A DNA stretch of 51,288 nt from assembly GCF_026627445.1 (NCBI RefSeq), contig NZ_JAPNLJ010000046.1, forward strand, positions 1 to 51,288. The letters are read 5' to 3'. This DNA is from Streptomyces sp. H27-H1 (lineage in GTDB: Bacteria; Actinomycetota; Actinomycetes; Streptomycetales; Streptomycetaceae). How positions within the stretch are numbered: position 1 is the first letter of the stretch; each line of letters starts with the position of its first letter. A model generated the notes under the pieces. The model ran no database searches. It was not told the origin of the DNA and saw nothing but the letters and a program-made list of their open reading frames with translations. The position numbers and the translations under genes were made by a program. Shown here one piece after another: positions 1 to 7,340 of the stretch.

Positions 1-40
1 GGTACGGTCACGGGCACCTCAAGGGCTCAGGATTCAGCAG

Positions 41-826
41 TCAGGAGAAGGAGAGGGACACCGAGCCGAGCCCGGTGAACTCGGCGGTGTAGGTCCGCCC
101 GGCGGTCACGTCCACGGCGCGGGTGCAGGACCCGGGCAGGACCAGGTGGCCCTTGCGCAGCGGCACTCCGAAGCGGGCGACGGTCCGCGCCAGCCAGGCC
201 ACGGACTCGGCGGGATCCCCGAGCACGGCGTCGCTGCGTCCGCTCGCGAGGAGTTCGCCGCCGCTGGTCAGCGTGGCTTCGACGGCCTTCAGGTCCACCT
301 CGCGCGGGTCGACGCCCGCTCCGATGACGTACCCGGCGGAGGAGGCGTTGTCGGCGATGGTGTCGGCGATGGTGATCCGCCAGTCGGCGATCCGGCTGTC
401 GATGAGTTCCAGGGCCGGAACGACCCGCTCGGTGGCGGCCAGTACGTCGGCCACGGTGCAGCCCTCGCCCGGCAGGTCGGCGCCGAGCACGAAGCCGACC
501 TCGACCTCGACGCGGGGCGCGCAGTAGGCGGCCGCGGGGACCGGGACGTCCTCGTGTAGCTCCATCGCGTCGAGCAGGTGCCCGTAGTCGGGTTCGTCGA
601 CGCCCATCATGGCCTGCATGACGGGGGACGAGAGCCCGACTTTGTGCCCGGTGACGCGGGCGCCGGCGCTGTGGACGCGGTGGCGGATGTTGAGGAGCTG
701 GATCTCGTACGCGTCCTGCGCGCCGATCCCCTCGAACAGCTCGACCAGCGGCCGCACCGGCCTGCGTCGCGCCTCCGCCCCTCGCAGCACCTCGGCTGCC
801 TCGCGCCGGAGCTGGTCGTTCAGCAT
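41..826 (-). CDS. 2-keto-4-pentenoate hydratase family protein (HsaE/MhpD-like)
   Basis: Predicted 261-residue member of the fumarylacetoacetate-hydrolase fold. These enzymes add water to 2-hydroxyalka-2,4-dienoates after meta-cleavage; in steroid catabolism the homologue HsaE acts on the A/B-ring fragment. Seen: GHKVGLSS near residue 60, DEPDYGHLL near 76, and the acidic metal-site pattern RVEVEVGFVLG near 104. The ATG at 826 was chosen because GGGAGGA lies just upstream and the longer upstream reading frame is low-complexity Arg/Gly. It is downstream of, and in the same direction as, the two SDR genes, but the hairpin at 921-952 separates them, so it probably has its own promoter. Family is confident; a steroid substrate is inferred from neighbours, and an aromatic-catabolism role is equally possible. 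Confidence 0.8.
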   Translation of the reverse strand: MLNDQLRREAAEVLRGAEARRRPVRPLVELFEGIGAQDAYEIQLLNIRHRVHSAGARVTGHKVGLSSPVMQAMMGVDEPDYGHLLDAMELHEDVPVPAAAYCAPRVEVEVGFVLGADLPGEGCTVADVLAATERVVPALELIDSRIADWRITIADTIADNASSAGYVIGAGVDPREVDLKAVEATLTSGGELLASGRSDAVLGDPAESVAWLARTVARFGVPLRKGHLVLPGSCTRAVDVTAGRTYTAEFTGLGSVSLSFS

Positions 827-897
827 GGGGTCCTCCCGGCTGCGGTGGTGTGGTGCGGCAGACGGTAGGCGGGGGCCGGGCGGCAGCGGGAGGGCGT

Positions 898-952
898 GTT
901 CCCGCTGAGCGGGAACGGGTGCGGGCCGGGACCCTTTGAGGTCCCGGCCCGC
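898..952 (-). terminator. Double hairpin after the SDR pair
   Basis: Two inverted repeats. The first is a perfect 13-bp stem, 921-933 with 940-952 (GCGGGCCGGGACC and its complement) with a 6-nt loop. The second is an 8-bp stem, 898-905 with 909-916, loop TGA. They lie 32 nt past the stop of the minus-strand SDR. There is no U-tract, as is common for Streptomyces terminators. They should end the SDR transcript before the hydratase gene. Confidence 0.65.
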
Positions 953-984
953 GTGTACGGCTGGGTGTCCGGCTGTGTCCAGGC

Positions 985-1893
985 CTACCGCGCCCCGTAC
1001 ACCGGCTGCGGGCGCTGCGACTCCGCGAGGAGTTTCGCCGCGGCCTCTCCCGCCTCCGACGGAGTCCACCGCGCGCCCCGGTCCGTCGTCGGGCCCGGCC
1101 GCCAGCCCTCCATCACCGTGATGCGGCCGCCCTCCGTCTCGAAGACGCGGCCGGTGACCCCGGCCGAGGCGTCGGAGCCGAGCCACACCACCAGGGGGGA
1201 CACGTTTTCGGGGGCCATCGCGTCGAAGTCCCCCTCCCCCGGGGCGGCCATGGTGTCCGCGAAGGCCTGTTCCGTCATCCGGGTCCGCGCGGCCGGGGCG
1301 ATCGCGTTGACCTGGACCCCGTAGCGGCCCATCTCCGCCGCCGACACCAGGGTCAAGCCGAGGATCCCGGCCTTGGCGGCGCTGTAGTTGCCCTGGCCGA
1401 CCGAGCCGAGCAGGCCGGCGCCCGAGGAGGTGTTGATCACCCGGGCCGCCACCTGGCGGCCCTCCTTCGCCTGTGCCCGCCAGTACGCGGCCGCGTGCTT
1501 CAGCGGCAGGAAGTGCCCCTTCAGGTGCACCCGCATGACCGCGTCCCAGTCGTCCTCGTCCAGGTTGACGAGCATCCGGTCGCGCAGGAACCCGGCGTTG
1601 TTGACGAGGGTGTCCAGCCGTCCGAACGTCGAGACGGCCGTCTCGACCAGCGAAGCGGCCCCTTCCGAGGTGGCGATGTCACCGCCGTGCGCGACCGCTT
1701 CCCCGCCCATCGCCCGGATCTCGGCGACCACCTGCGCGGCCGGACCGTCCGGTCCCGGCAGCCCGTCCAGCCCGACGCCCAGGTCGTTGACCACGATCCG
1801 CGCCCCTTCCGCGGCGAAGGCCAGCGCGTGGGCCCGGCCCAGCCCGCGCCCGGCGCCCGTCACGATGACCACACGGCCTTCGGCAAGTCCCAT
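985..1893 (-). CDS. SDR-family oxidoreductase (Rv3548c-like, 17-beta-HSD4 type)
   Basis: 302-residue short-chain dehydrogenase: TGAGRGLG cofactor loop at 12-19, NNAG at 98-101, catalytic Ser about 157, Tyr170 and Lys174 (YSAAK). The insert after the second strand (GVGLDGLPG) and the C-terminal extension resemble multifunctional-enzyme type 3-hydroxyacyl-CoA dehydrogenases. The ATG at 1893 follows AAGGAG and begins 1 nt after the stop of the upstream SDR, so the two are one transcript. The SDR-SDR-(divergent) echA20-ipdAB-ipdC order matches Rv3548c-Rv3553 of Mycobacterium tuberculosis, so a 3-hydroxyacyl-CoA dehydrogenase step in C/D-ring beta-oxidation is the likely role. The exact substrate cannot be read from the sequence. 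Confidence 0.85.
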   Translation of the reverse strand: MGLAEGRVVIVTGAGRGLGRAHALAFAAEGARIVVNDLGVGLDGLPGPDGPAAQVVAEIRAMGGEAVAHGGDIATSEGAASLVETAVSTFGRLDTLVNNAGFLRDRMLVNLDEDDWDAVMRVHLKGHFLPLKHAAAYWRAQAKEGRQVAARVINTSSGAGLLGSVGQGNYSAAKAGILGLTLVSAAEMGRYGVQVNAIAPAARTRMTEQAFADTMAAPGEGDFDAMAPENVSPLVVWLGSDASAGVTGRVFETEGGRITVMEGWRPGPTTDRGARWTPSEAGEAAAKLLAESQRPQPVYGAR

Positions 1894-1894
1894 G

Positions 1895-2722
1895 TCAGCT
1901 CTCCTTCTCGAGGTTGTTCGCATCGTTCGCATCGTTCGGACCGCCGGCCTTGTCCGGACCGTCCGCCTTGTTCGCGGTCGCCGCGTCCAGGAACGCCGGC
2001 CGCTCACCGCCCCCGTGGACGAGCAGGCTCGCCCCGCTCACGTATCCCGCCCGGTCGGAGGCCAGGAACACGGCCGCCTCGCCCACGTCCGAGGGCTCCG
2101 CCAGCCGCCCCAGCGGTACGGTCGCGCCGACCGCGGCGATCCCGCTCTCGTCGCCGTAGTGCAGGTGTGAGAGCTCGGTCCGCACCATGCCCAGGACCAG
2201 CGAGTTGACCCGTACCTCGGGCGCCCATTCCACGGCCATGGAGCGGGCCAGGTTCTCCAGCCCCGCCTTCGCCGCCCCGTAGGCAGCCGTGCCCGGCGAG
2301 GGGCGGGTTCCGCTGACGCTGCCGATCATCACGATCGAGCCCCGCGTCTCCCGGAGCCAGGGGTAGGCGGCGACCGAGGCGGTCATCGGGGCGATCAGGT
2401 TGAGCTCGACGACCCGCGCGTGGCGCTGCGCCTCGCCCTCCCCCAGGAGCCGGTACGGGGTTCCGCCGGCGTTGTTGACCAGGCAGTCGAGCCGCCCGTG
2501 GCAGCCGGCGACCGCGCCGATGAACTCCTGTACGGCCGCCGGATCGCGCAGGTCCACCGAGGCGAAGGAGGCCTTGCGGCCGGCCTCCTCCACCGGTTGT
2601 TCCGGCGGCCGGCGTGCGCAGACGACGACTTCGGCCCCCGCCGCAAGGAACGACCGCGCGATCCCGGCGCCGACGCCCCGGGTTCCGCCGGTGACGACGA
2701 CAACCCTCCCGTTGAGCTCCAT
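1895..2722 (-). CDS. SDR-family oxidoreductase (Rv3549c-like)
   Basis: 275-residue short-chain dehydrogenase with TGGTRGVG at 11-18, NNAG at 83-86, Ser135/Ser137, Tyr148 and Lys152 (YGAAK). It is first gene of the minus-strand SDR operon; its ATG lies 18 nt from the KstR2-like palindrome at 2741-2759 that it shares with echA20. The last ~25 residues are an Asn/Asp/Lys-rich tail (NDANDANN), encoded by a short tandem repeat of CATCGTTCG on the plus strand (1921-1938). This tail goes beyond the usual SDR C-terminus and looks like recent repeat expansion. A role in steroid C/D-ring catabolism is inferred from position. Confidence 0.83.
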   Translation of the reverse strand: MELNGRVVVVTGGTRGVGAGIARSFLAAGAEVVVCARRPPEQPVEEAGRKASFASVDLRDPAAVQEFIGAVAGCHGRLDCLVNNAGGTPYRLLGEGEAQRHARVVELNLIAPMTASVAAYPWLRETRGSIVMIGSVSGTRPSPGTAAYGAAKAGLENLARSMAVEWAPEVRVNSLVLGMVRTELSHLHYGDESGIAAVGATVPLGRLAEPSDVGEAAVFLASDRAGYVSGASLLVHGGGERPAFLDAATANKADGPDKAGGPNDANDANNLEKES

Positions 2723-2740
2723 CGGCTGCTACCTTCCTCA

Positions 2741-2759
2741 CCTAACAAATGTTTGGTGG
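2741..2759. promoter_or_regulatory. KstR2-like operator, copy 1
   Basis: CCTAACAAATGTTTGGTGG lies midway between the divergent SDR (start 2722) and echA20 (start 2779). Its core CAAAnnTTTG is a palindrome. It is identical at 17 of 19 positions to the site at 16985-17003. The published mycobacterial KstR2 motif is AnCAAGnnCTTGnT; this copy departs from it at two symmetric positions. Confidence 0.75.
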
Positions 2760-2778
2760 AAAGGTAGCTGATCCGCTC

Positions 2779-3549
2779 ATGGGTGTCTCCACCTCAAGCC
2801 CCGACAAGGGCATCGCACTCGTCACAGTCGACTTCCCGCCCGTCAACGCACTGCCCGTGCAGGGCTGGTACGACCTGGCCGACGCCCTGCGCGCGGCCGG
2901 CCGCGACCCGGAGGTCCGGTGCGTGGTCCTCGCCGCCGAGGGCCGCGGCTTCAACGCCGGCGTCGACATCAAGGAGATGCAGCGCGATACCGGCCACGCC
3001 TCGCTCATCGGCGCCAACCGCGGCTGCTACGAGGCCTTCGCCGCCGTCTACGAGTGCGAGGTACCGGTCGTGGCGGCCGTGAACGGCTTCTGCCTCGGCG
3101 GCGGGATCGGCCTGGTCGGCAACGCCGACGCCGTCGTCGCCTCCGAGGACGCCACCTTCGGGCTGCCGGAGCTGGACCGGGGCGCCCTCGGGGCCGCCAC
3201 CCATCTGGCCCGGCTCGTCCCGCAGCACCTGATGCGGACCCTGTACTACACCTCGCGCACCGCGACCGCCGCCGAACTGCACGCGCACGGCTCCGTGTGG
3301 AAGGTGGTCCCGCCGGGCGAACTGCGGGCGGCCGCCCTGGAGCTGGCCGCCGAGATCGCGAAGAAGGACGGGTACCTCATCCGGCTCGCCAAGGCGGCCA
3401 TCAACGGCATCGACCCCGTGGACGTGCGCCGCAGCTACCGCTTCGAGCAGGGCTTCACCTTCGAGGCCAACCTCAGCGGCGTGGCCGACCGGGTCCGCGA
3501 CACCTTCAAAAGCAGCGGGGCGAGCGAAGCAGAGGCGGAATCGGCATGA
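2779..3549 (+). CDS. echA20: Enoyl-CoA hydratase/isomerase family, EchA20-like ring hydrolase
   Basis: 256-residue crotonase-fold protein. Seen: GFNAGVDIKEM at 57-67, the oxyanion-hole loop NGFCLGGGIGL at 102-112, and FGLPELDRG at 127-135. In M. tuberculosis EchA20 hydrolytically opens ring D of HIEC-CoA; this copy is followed directly by ipdA and ipdB exactly as there. The ATG at 2779 was preferred to the in-frame ATG at 2749, which lies inside the operator palindrome. The stop overlaps ipdA by ATGA. Family length (about 247-256 residues) fits. Alternative reading: a generic crotonase, but gene order makes EchA20 the best call. Confidence 0.85.
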   Translation: MGVSTSSPDKGIALVTVDFPPVNALPVQGWYDLADALRAAGRDPEVRCVVLAAEGRGFNAGVDIKEMQRDTGHASLIGANRGCYEAFAAVYECEVPVVAAVNGFCLGGGIGLVGNADAVVASEDATFGLPELDRGALGAATHLARLVPQHLMRTLYYTSRTATAAELHAHGSVWKVVPPGELRAAALELAAEIAKKDGYLIRLAKAAINGIDPVDVRRSYRFEQGFTFEANLSGVADRVRDTFKSSGASEAEAESA

Positions 3550-4397
3550 CCGACAAGAGCATGACCCCCGACGAGGTGGTCGGCCGGCTGCGCAGCGGGA
3601 TGACCGTCGGCATCGGCGGCTGGGGTTCGCGGCGCAAGCCCATGGCCCTGGTGCGCGCACTGCTCCGCTCCGAGATCACCGATCTCACCGTGATCTCCTA
3701 CGGCGGCCCCGACGTCGGCCTGCTCGCCGCGGCCGGCCGGATCCGCAGGCTGGTCACCCCCTTCGTCACCCTCGACTCCATTCCCTTGGAGCCGCACTAC
3801 CGGGCCGCCCGCGAGCGCGGCGCCTTCGCCCTCACCGAGCTCGACGAGGCCATGTTCATGTGGGGCCTGCACGCGGCCGTCAACCGGATGCCCTTCCTCC
3901 CCGTCCGCGCCGGCCTCGGCTCGGACGTCATGCGGGTCAACCCCGAGCTGCGCACCGTCACCTCCCCGTACGCCGACGGAGAGGAGTTCGTGGCGGTCCC
4001 CGCCCTGCGCATGGACGCCGCCCTGGTCCACCTCAACCGCGCCGACCGGCTCGGCAACGCCCAGTACCTGGGCCCCGACCCGTACTTCGACGACCTCTTC
4101 TGCGAGGCCGCCGACGCCGCCTACGTCTCCTGCGAGCAGCTCGTCGAGACCGCCGAACTCTCCAAGTCCGGCCCCCCGCAGTCCCTGCTCGTCAGCCGGC
4201 ACTCGGTCACCGGGGTCGTGGAGACCCCGAACGGCGCGCACTTCACCTCCTGCGCCCCCGACTACGGCCGCGACGAGGCCTTCCAGAAGCTGTACGCGAC
4301 CACCCCCTGGACCGAGTTCGCCGAGCGTTTCCTCTCCGGCGGCAGCGAGCACGCCTACCAGTCCGCCGTCCAGGCCTGGCACGAGGAGCAGAAGTGA
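3546..4397 (+). CDS. ipdA: CoA-transferase-family steroid ring hydrolase, alpha subunit IpdA
   Basis: 283 residues, class I CoA-transferase alpha fold (VGIGGWGSRRKPMALVRALL near 21-40). IpdAB is known to hydrolyse ring C of COCHEA-CoA rather than transfer CoA. The conserved acidic segment LTELDEAMFMWGL at 96-108 holds the candidate active-site glutamate (98 or 101). It starts with ATGA overlapping the echA20 stop and ends with GTGA overlapping ipdB, so translation of the three is coupled and a 1:1 alpha/beta complex is expected. M. tuberculosis IpdA is of similar length (about 292). Cytoplasmic, no signal peptide. Confidence 0.9.
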   Translation: MTDKSMTPDEVVGRLRSGMTVGIGGWGSRRKPMALVRALLRSEITDLTVISYGGPDVGLLAAAGRIRRLVTPFVTLDSIPLEPHYRAARERGAFALTELDEAMFMWGLHAAVNRMPFLPVRAGLGSDVMRVNPELRTVTSPYADGEEFVAVPALRMDAALVHLNRADRLGNAQYLGPDPYFDDLFCEAADAAYVSCEQLVETAELSKSGPPQSLLVSRHSVTGVVETPNGAHFTSCAPDYGRDEAFQKLYATTPWTEFAERFLSGGSEHAYQSAVQAWHEEQK

Positions 4398-5152
4398 GCA
4401 GCCCGACCACCACCCCCTCCGCCACCGCCGCCGTCACCCGCGCCGAGTACTGCGTGATCGCCTGCGCCGAGGCCTGGCGGGACAACGGCGAGGTACTGGC
4501 CAGCCCGATGGGCCTGGTTCCCTCCTTCGGGGCCCGGCTGGCGAAGCGGACCTTCTCCCCCGACCTGCTGCTGACCGACGGCGAGGCGATGCTGGTCGGG
4601 CTCGACGGCTCGGCCGAGGGCTGGCTCCCGTACCGCCGCCACCTGACGATGGTCACCGGTGGCCGTCGGCACGTGATGATGGGCGCCAGCCAGATCGACC
4701 GGTTCGGCAACCAGAACATCTCCTGCATCGGGGACTGGGCGCAGCCGGCCCGCCAGCTCCTCGGGGTGCGCGGCGCTCCGGTGAACACCTTGAACAATCC
4801 GGTGAGCTACTGGATCCCCAAGCACTCCACCCGGGTGTTCGTCGAGCGCGTCGACATGGTGAGCGGCGTGGGCTACGACCGTGCCGAGGCGGCCGGGGTG
4901 ACCCGCTTCCACCGGCTGCCCCGGGTGGTCAGCGATCTCGGCGTATTCGATTTCAGCGGCCCGGACCACGCCATGCACCTGGTCTCCCTGCACCCCGGGG
5001 TCACGGTGGAACAGCTCCGGGCGGCCACCGGATTCGAGCTCGACATCCCCCAGGAGGTCCCGTACACCCGGGAGCCGACGCCGCAGGAGCTGCGGCTGAT
5101 CCGTGAGGTCATCGACCCCAAGGGCCTGCGCGACCGGGAAGTGCGGGTCTGA
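4394..5152 (+). CDS. ipdB: CoA-transferase-family steroid ring hydrolase, beta subunit IpdB
   Basis: 252 residues with a GTG start at 4394 that overlaps the ipdA stop (GTGA). It is the beta partner of the IpdAB hydrolase. Recognisable segments are SPMGLVPSFGARLAKRTFSP near 37-56, HVMMGASQIDRFGNQNIS near 92-109 and the GDWAQPARQLLG loop near 113. The first ~14 residues are a Thr/Ser/Pro/Ala extension that may be dispensable; the family core begins at TRAEYCVIACAEAW. Neighbour ipdC begins 4 nt after the stop. Together with echA20 and ipdC this is the most diagnostic part of the steroid cluster. Confidence 0.9.
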   Translation: MSSPTTTPSATAAVTRAEYCVIACAEAWRDNGEVLASPMGLVPSFGARLAKRTFSPDLLLTDGEAMLVGLDGSAEGWLPYRRHLTMVTGGRRHVMMGASQIDRFGNQNISCIGDWAQPARQLLGVRGAPVNTLNNPVSYWIPKHSTRVFVERVDMVSGVGYDRAEAAGVTRFHRLPRVVSDLGVFDFSGPDHAMHLVSLHPGVTVEQLRAATGFELDIPQEVPYTREPTPQELRLIREVIDPKGLRDREVRV

Positions 5153-5156
5153 GCTG

Positions 5157-6257
5157 ATGGAGACGGCATTCACCAAGCTGGTCGGGGTCGAGCATCCGAT
5201 CGTGCAGACGGGCATGGGCTGGGTGGCGGGTCCGCGCCTGGTGTCGGGGGCGGCGGGCGCGGGCGCGCTCGGCATCCTGGCCTCGGCGACCATGACGATG
5301 GAGCAGCTGCGGGCGGCGGTCCACGAGGTCAAGTCCCGTACGGACGCCCCCTTCGGGGTCAATCTGCGCGCGGACGCCGGGGACGCGGCCGAACGGGCGC
5401 AGCTGATCATCGACGAGGGCGTCCGGGTGGCCTCCTTCGCGCTGGCCCCGTCCAAGGAGCTGATCGCCCGGCTCAAGGACGCGGGCGTGGTCGTGATCCC
5501 CTCGATCGGGGCCCGCCGGCACGCCGAGAAGGTCGCGGCGTGGGGCGCCGACGCGGTGATCGTGCAGGGCGGCGAGGGCGGCGGGCACACCGGGGACGTG
5601 GCCACGACCGTGCTGCTGCCACAGGTGGTCGACGCGGTGGACATCCCGGTGATCGCGGCGGGCGGGTTCAGCGACGGCCGCGGCCTGGTCGCGGCGCTCT
5701 CCTACGGGGCCGCGGGCATCGCCATGGGCACCCGGTTCCTGCTGACCTCGGATTCGACCGTGCCGGACGCGGTGAAGGCCGAGTACCTGAAGGCGGGCGT
5801 CAAGGACGTCACCGTCACCACGGCCGTGGACGGGCTCCCGCACCGGATGCTGCGCAGCGAGCTGGTTGCCTCCCTGGAACGGTCCGGGCGGACCAAGGCC
5901 CTGGCCAAGGCGGTGCGGCACGCGGCCGGTTTCAAGAAGCTGTCGGGTCTGACCTGGGCGGAGATGATCCGCGACGGCCTCGCGATGAAACACGGCAAGG
6001 ACCTGTCCTGGAGCCAGGTGCTGCTCGCCGCGAACACCCCCATGCTCCTCAAGGCGTCCATGGTCGAGGGCCGTACGGACCTCGGCGTCATGGCATCGGG
6101 CCAGGTCGCGGGCGTGATCGAGGATCTGCCGTCCTGTGCGGAGCTCGTCACCCGCGTCATGGCCGAGGCGCACGCCGTCCTGGAACGGCTGCACGGCCTC
6201 ACTCCCCCACACCACATCCCCCCTCACCTGCTCGGCACCCTGCCACCACCAGGGTGA
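5157..6257 (+). CDS. ipdC: Nitronate monooxygenase-family flavoprotein IpdC
   Basis: 366-residue TIM-barrel flavoprotein of the 2-nitropropane dioxygenase family. Seen: PIVQTGMGWVAGPRLVS near 14-30, GVNLRAD near 65, the FMN-phosphate segment QGGEGGGHTGD near 139, and IPVIAAGGFSDGRG followed by AAGIAMGTRF. In the KstR2 regulon IpdC is needed for the reductive or desaturating step that forms the EchA20 substrate. The ATG at 5157 is 4 nt after the ipdB stop. The C-terminal ~15 residues are His/Pro-rich (LTPPHHIPPHLLG) and probably disordered. Last gene of the operon: the next gene is a secreted phosphatase with its own ribosome binding site. Confidence 0.88.
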   Translation: METAFTKLVGVEHPIVQTGMGWVAGPRLVSGAAGAGALGILASATMTMEQLRAAVHEVKSRTDAPFGVNLRADAGDAAERAQLIIDEGVRVASFALAPSKELIARLKDAGVVVIPSIGARRHAEKVAAWGADAVIVQGGEGGGHTGDVATTVLLPQVVDAVDIPVIAAGGFSDGRGLVAALSYGAAGIAMGTRFLLTSDSTVPDAVKAEYLKAGVKDVTVTTAVDGLPHRMLRSELVASLERSGRTKALAKAVRHAAGFKKLSGLTWAEMIRDGLAMKHGKDLSWSQVLLAANTPMLLKASMVEGRTDLGVMASGQVAGVIEDLPSCAELVTRVMAEAHAVLERLHGLTPPHHIPPHLLGTLPPPG

Positions 6258-6288
6258 TCCCCCTTCTCCGCTACAGGAGTTGCCCCAG

Positions 6289-7221
6289 ATGAGCCGTCCC
6301 AGAATCCGCCTGGCGACCGCGGTGCTCGCTTCCGCCCTCGCCATCGGGACCCTGCCCGCCGCCGCGTACGCCGCGCCCTCGGACAGTGCCTTCTCCTCGC
6401 GTCACCACGCGCACACGCAGTCGGCGGACACGATCCGCCAGATCCCCCTCCAGGGCGCCGTCAACGTCCGCGACCTCGGCGGCTACCGCACCTGGACCGG
6501 AGGCCGGGTCCGTCAGGGACTCGTCTACCGCTCCGACGCACTGGGCAAGCTGACCGCCGCCGACACCACCGCCGTCGCCGGTCTGGGCCTGGGGAAGGTC
6601 GTCGATTTCCGCATCCCGCTGGAGGTCCAGTACGACGGGGCCGACAAGCTGCCCGCCGGTCTGGCCTCCACCGCCCGCCCGGTCAGCGACCTCGGCCTGT
6701 TCGGGACGCTGATGACCGCGATAGGCAGCGGTGATCCCGTGAAGCAGGAGCAGATGCTCGGCGGCGGCCGCGCCGAGGCGTACATGCGCGACATCTACCG
6801 CGCCTTCGTGACCAACCCCGAGAACAGGGCGCAGTTCGCGACCACCCTCCGCGAGATCGCCGACGGCAACCAGGGCCCGCTGCTCTACCACTGCACCTCG
6901 GGCAAGGACCGGACGGGCTGGATGAGCTACCTGCTGCTGAGCGCCCTGGCGGTTCCGCAGGACACGGCCGAGGGCGACTACCTGGCCTCGAACACCTTCC
7001 GCGCGACGTACGACGCCCAGGTGCGGGCGGGCCTGAAGGCATCCGGCCGGATGCAGAACCCCGATCTGCTGATCCCGCTCCAGGAGGTCCGCCAGGACTA
7101 CCTGGACGCGGCGACCACGCAGATGGAGGCCGACTACGGCAGCCTCTACGGCTACCTCACCGACGGCCTCGGCCTGGACCTGCGGACCCTGGCGAAGCTC
7201 CAGGCGAAGATGGTCCGCTAG
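6289..7221 (+). CDS. Secreted tyrosine-protein phosphatase
   Basis: 310 residues. A signal peptide (Arg-rich start, hydrophobic 9-26, cleavage near AYA-AP at 28-29) predicts export. The catalytic loop HCTSGKDR is at 201-208, with Cys202 as nucleophile and Arg208 binding phosphate; NVRDLGGYRT at 59-68 is the usual N-terminal mark of the MptpB/Siw14-type dual-specificity family. Lys206 within the P-loop suggests activity on phosphoinositides as well as phosphotyrosine, as in MptpB; that is inference. The ATG at 6289 has AGGAG 9 nt upstream. It is transcribed alone and ends at a strong bidirectional terminator. Confidence 0.88.
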   Translation: MSRPRIRLATAVLASALAIGTLPAAAYAAPSDSAFSSRHHAHTQSADTIRQIPLQGAVNVRDLGGYRTWTGGRVRQGLVYRSDALGKLTAADTTAVAGLGLGKVVDFRIPLEVQYDGADKLPAGLASTARPVSDLGLFGTLMTAIGSGDPVKQEQMLGGGRAEAYMRDIYRAFVTNPENRAQFATTLREIADGNQGPLLYHCTSGKDRTGWMSYLLLSALAVPQDTAEGDYLASNTFRATYDAQVRAGLKASGRMQNPDLLIPLQEVRQDYLDAATTQMEADYGSLYGYLTDGLGLDLRTLAKLQAKMVR

Positions 7222-7275
7222 GCACCTGGAAACGGCACCGCACCTGAACACAGCACCGCACCTGAAAACGGCACT
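7222..7275 (+). repeat. Three tandem 18-bp repeats
   Basis: Three head-to-tail units (7222-7239, 7240-7257, 7258-7275) of the form GCACCTGRAAACGGCACC, with one to three differences each. They start one base after the phosphatase stop and run into the terminator stem at 7272. They are non-coding. Confidence 0.85.
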
Positions 7276-7307
7276 GCGCCGGGCGGCAAAGGCCGCCCGG
7301 CGCAGTG
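7272..7307. terminator. Bidirectional terminator between phosphatase and helicase genes
   Basis: Perfect 16-bp stem, 7272-7287 with 7292-7307, loop AAAG. It is placed between convergent genes (ends at 7221 and 7341), so it can serve both transcripts. T-rich sequence GATCTTAGATTTTCGG follows on the plus side. Confidence 0.85.
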
Positions 7308-7340
7308 TTCGATCTTAGATTTTCGGTACGTCGTCGCAGG

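Noticed and set aside
2749..2781. ATG at 2749 as start of echA20
   Set aside because: It lies inside the operator palindrome and has no ribosome site; the ATG at 2779 fits the family N-terminus.
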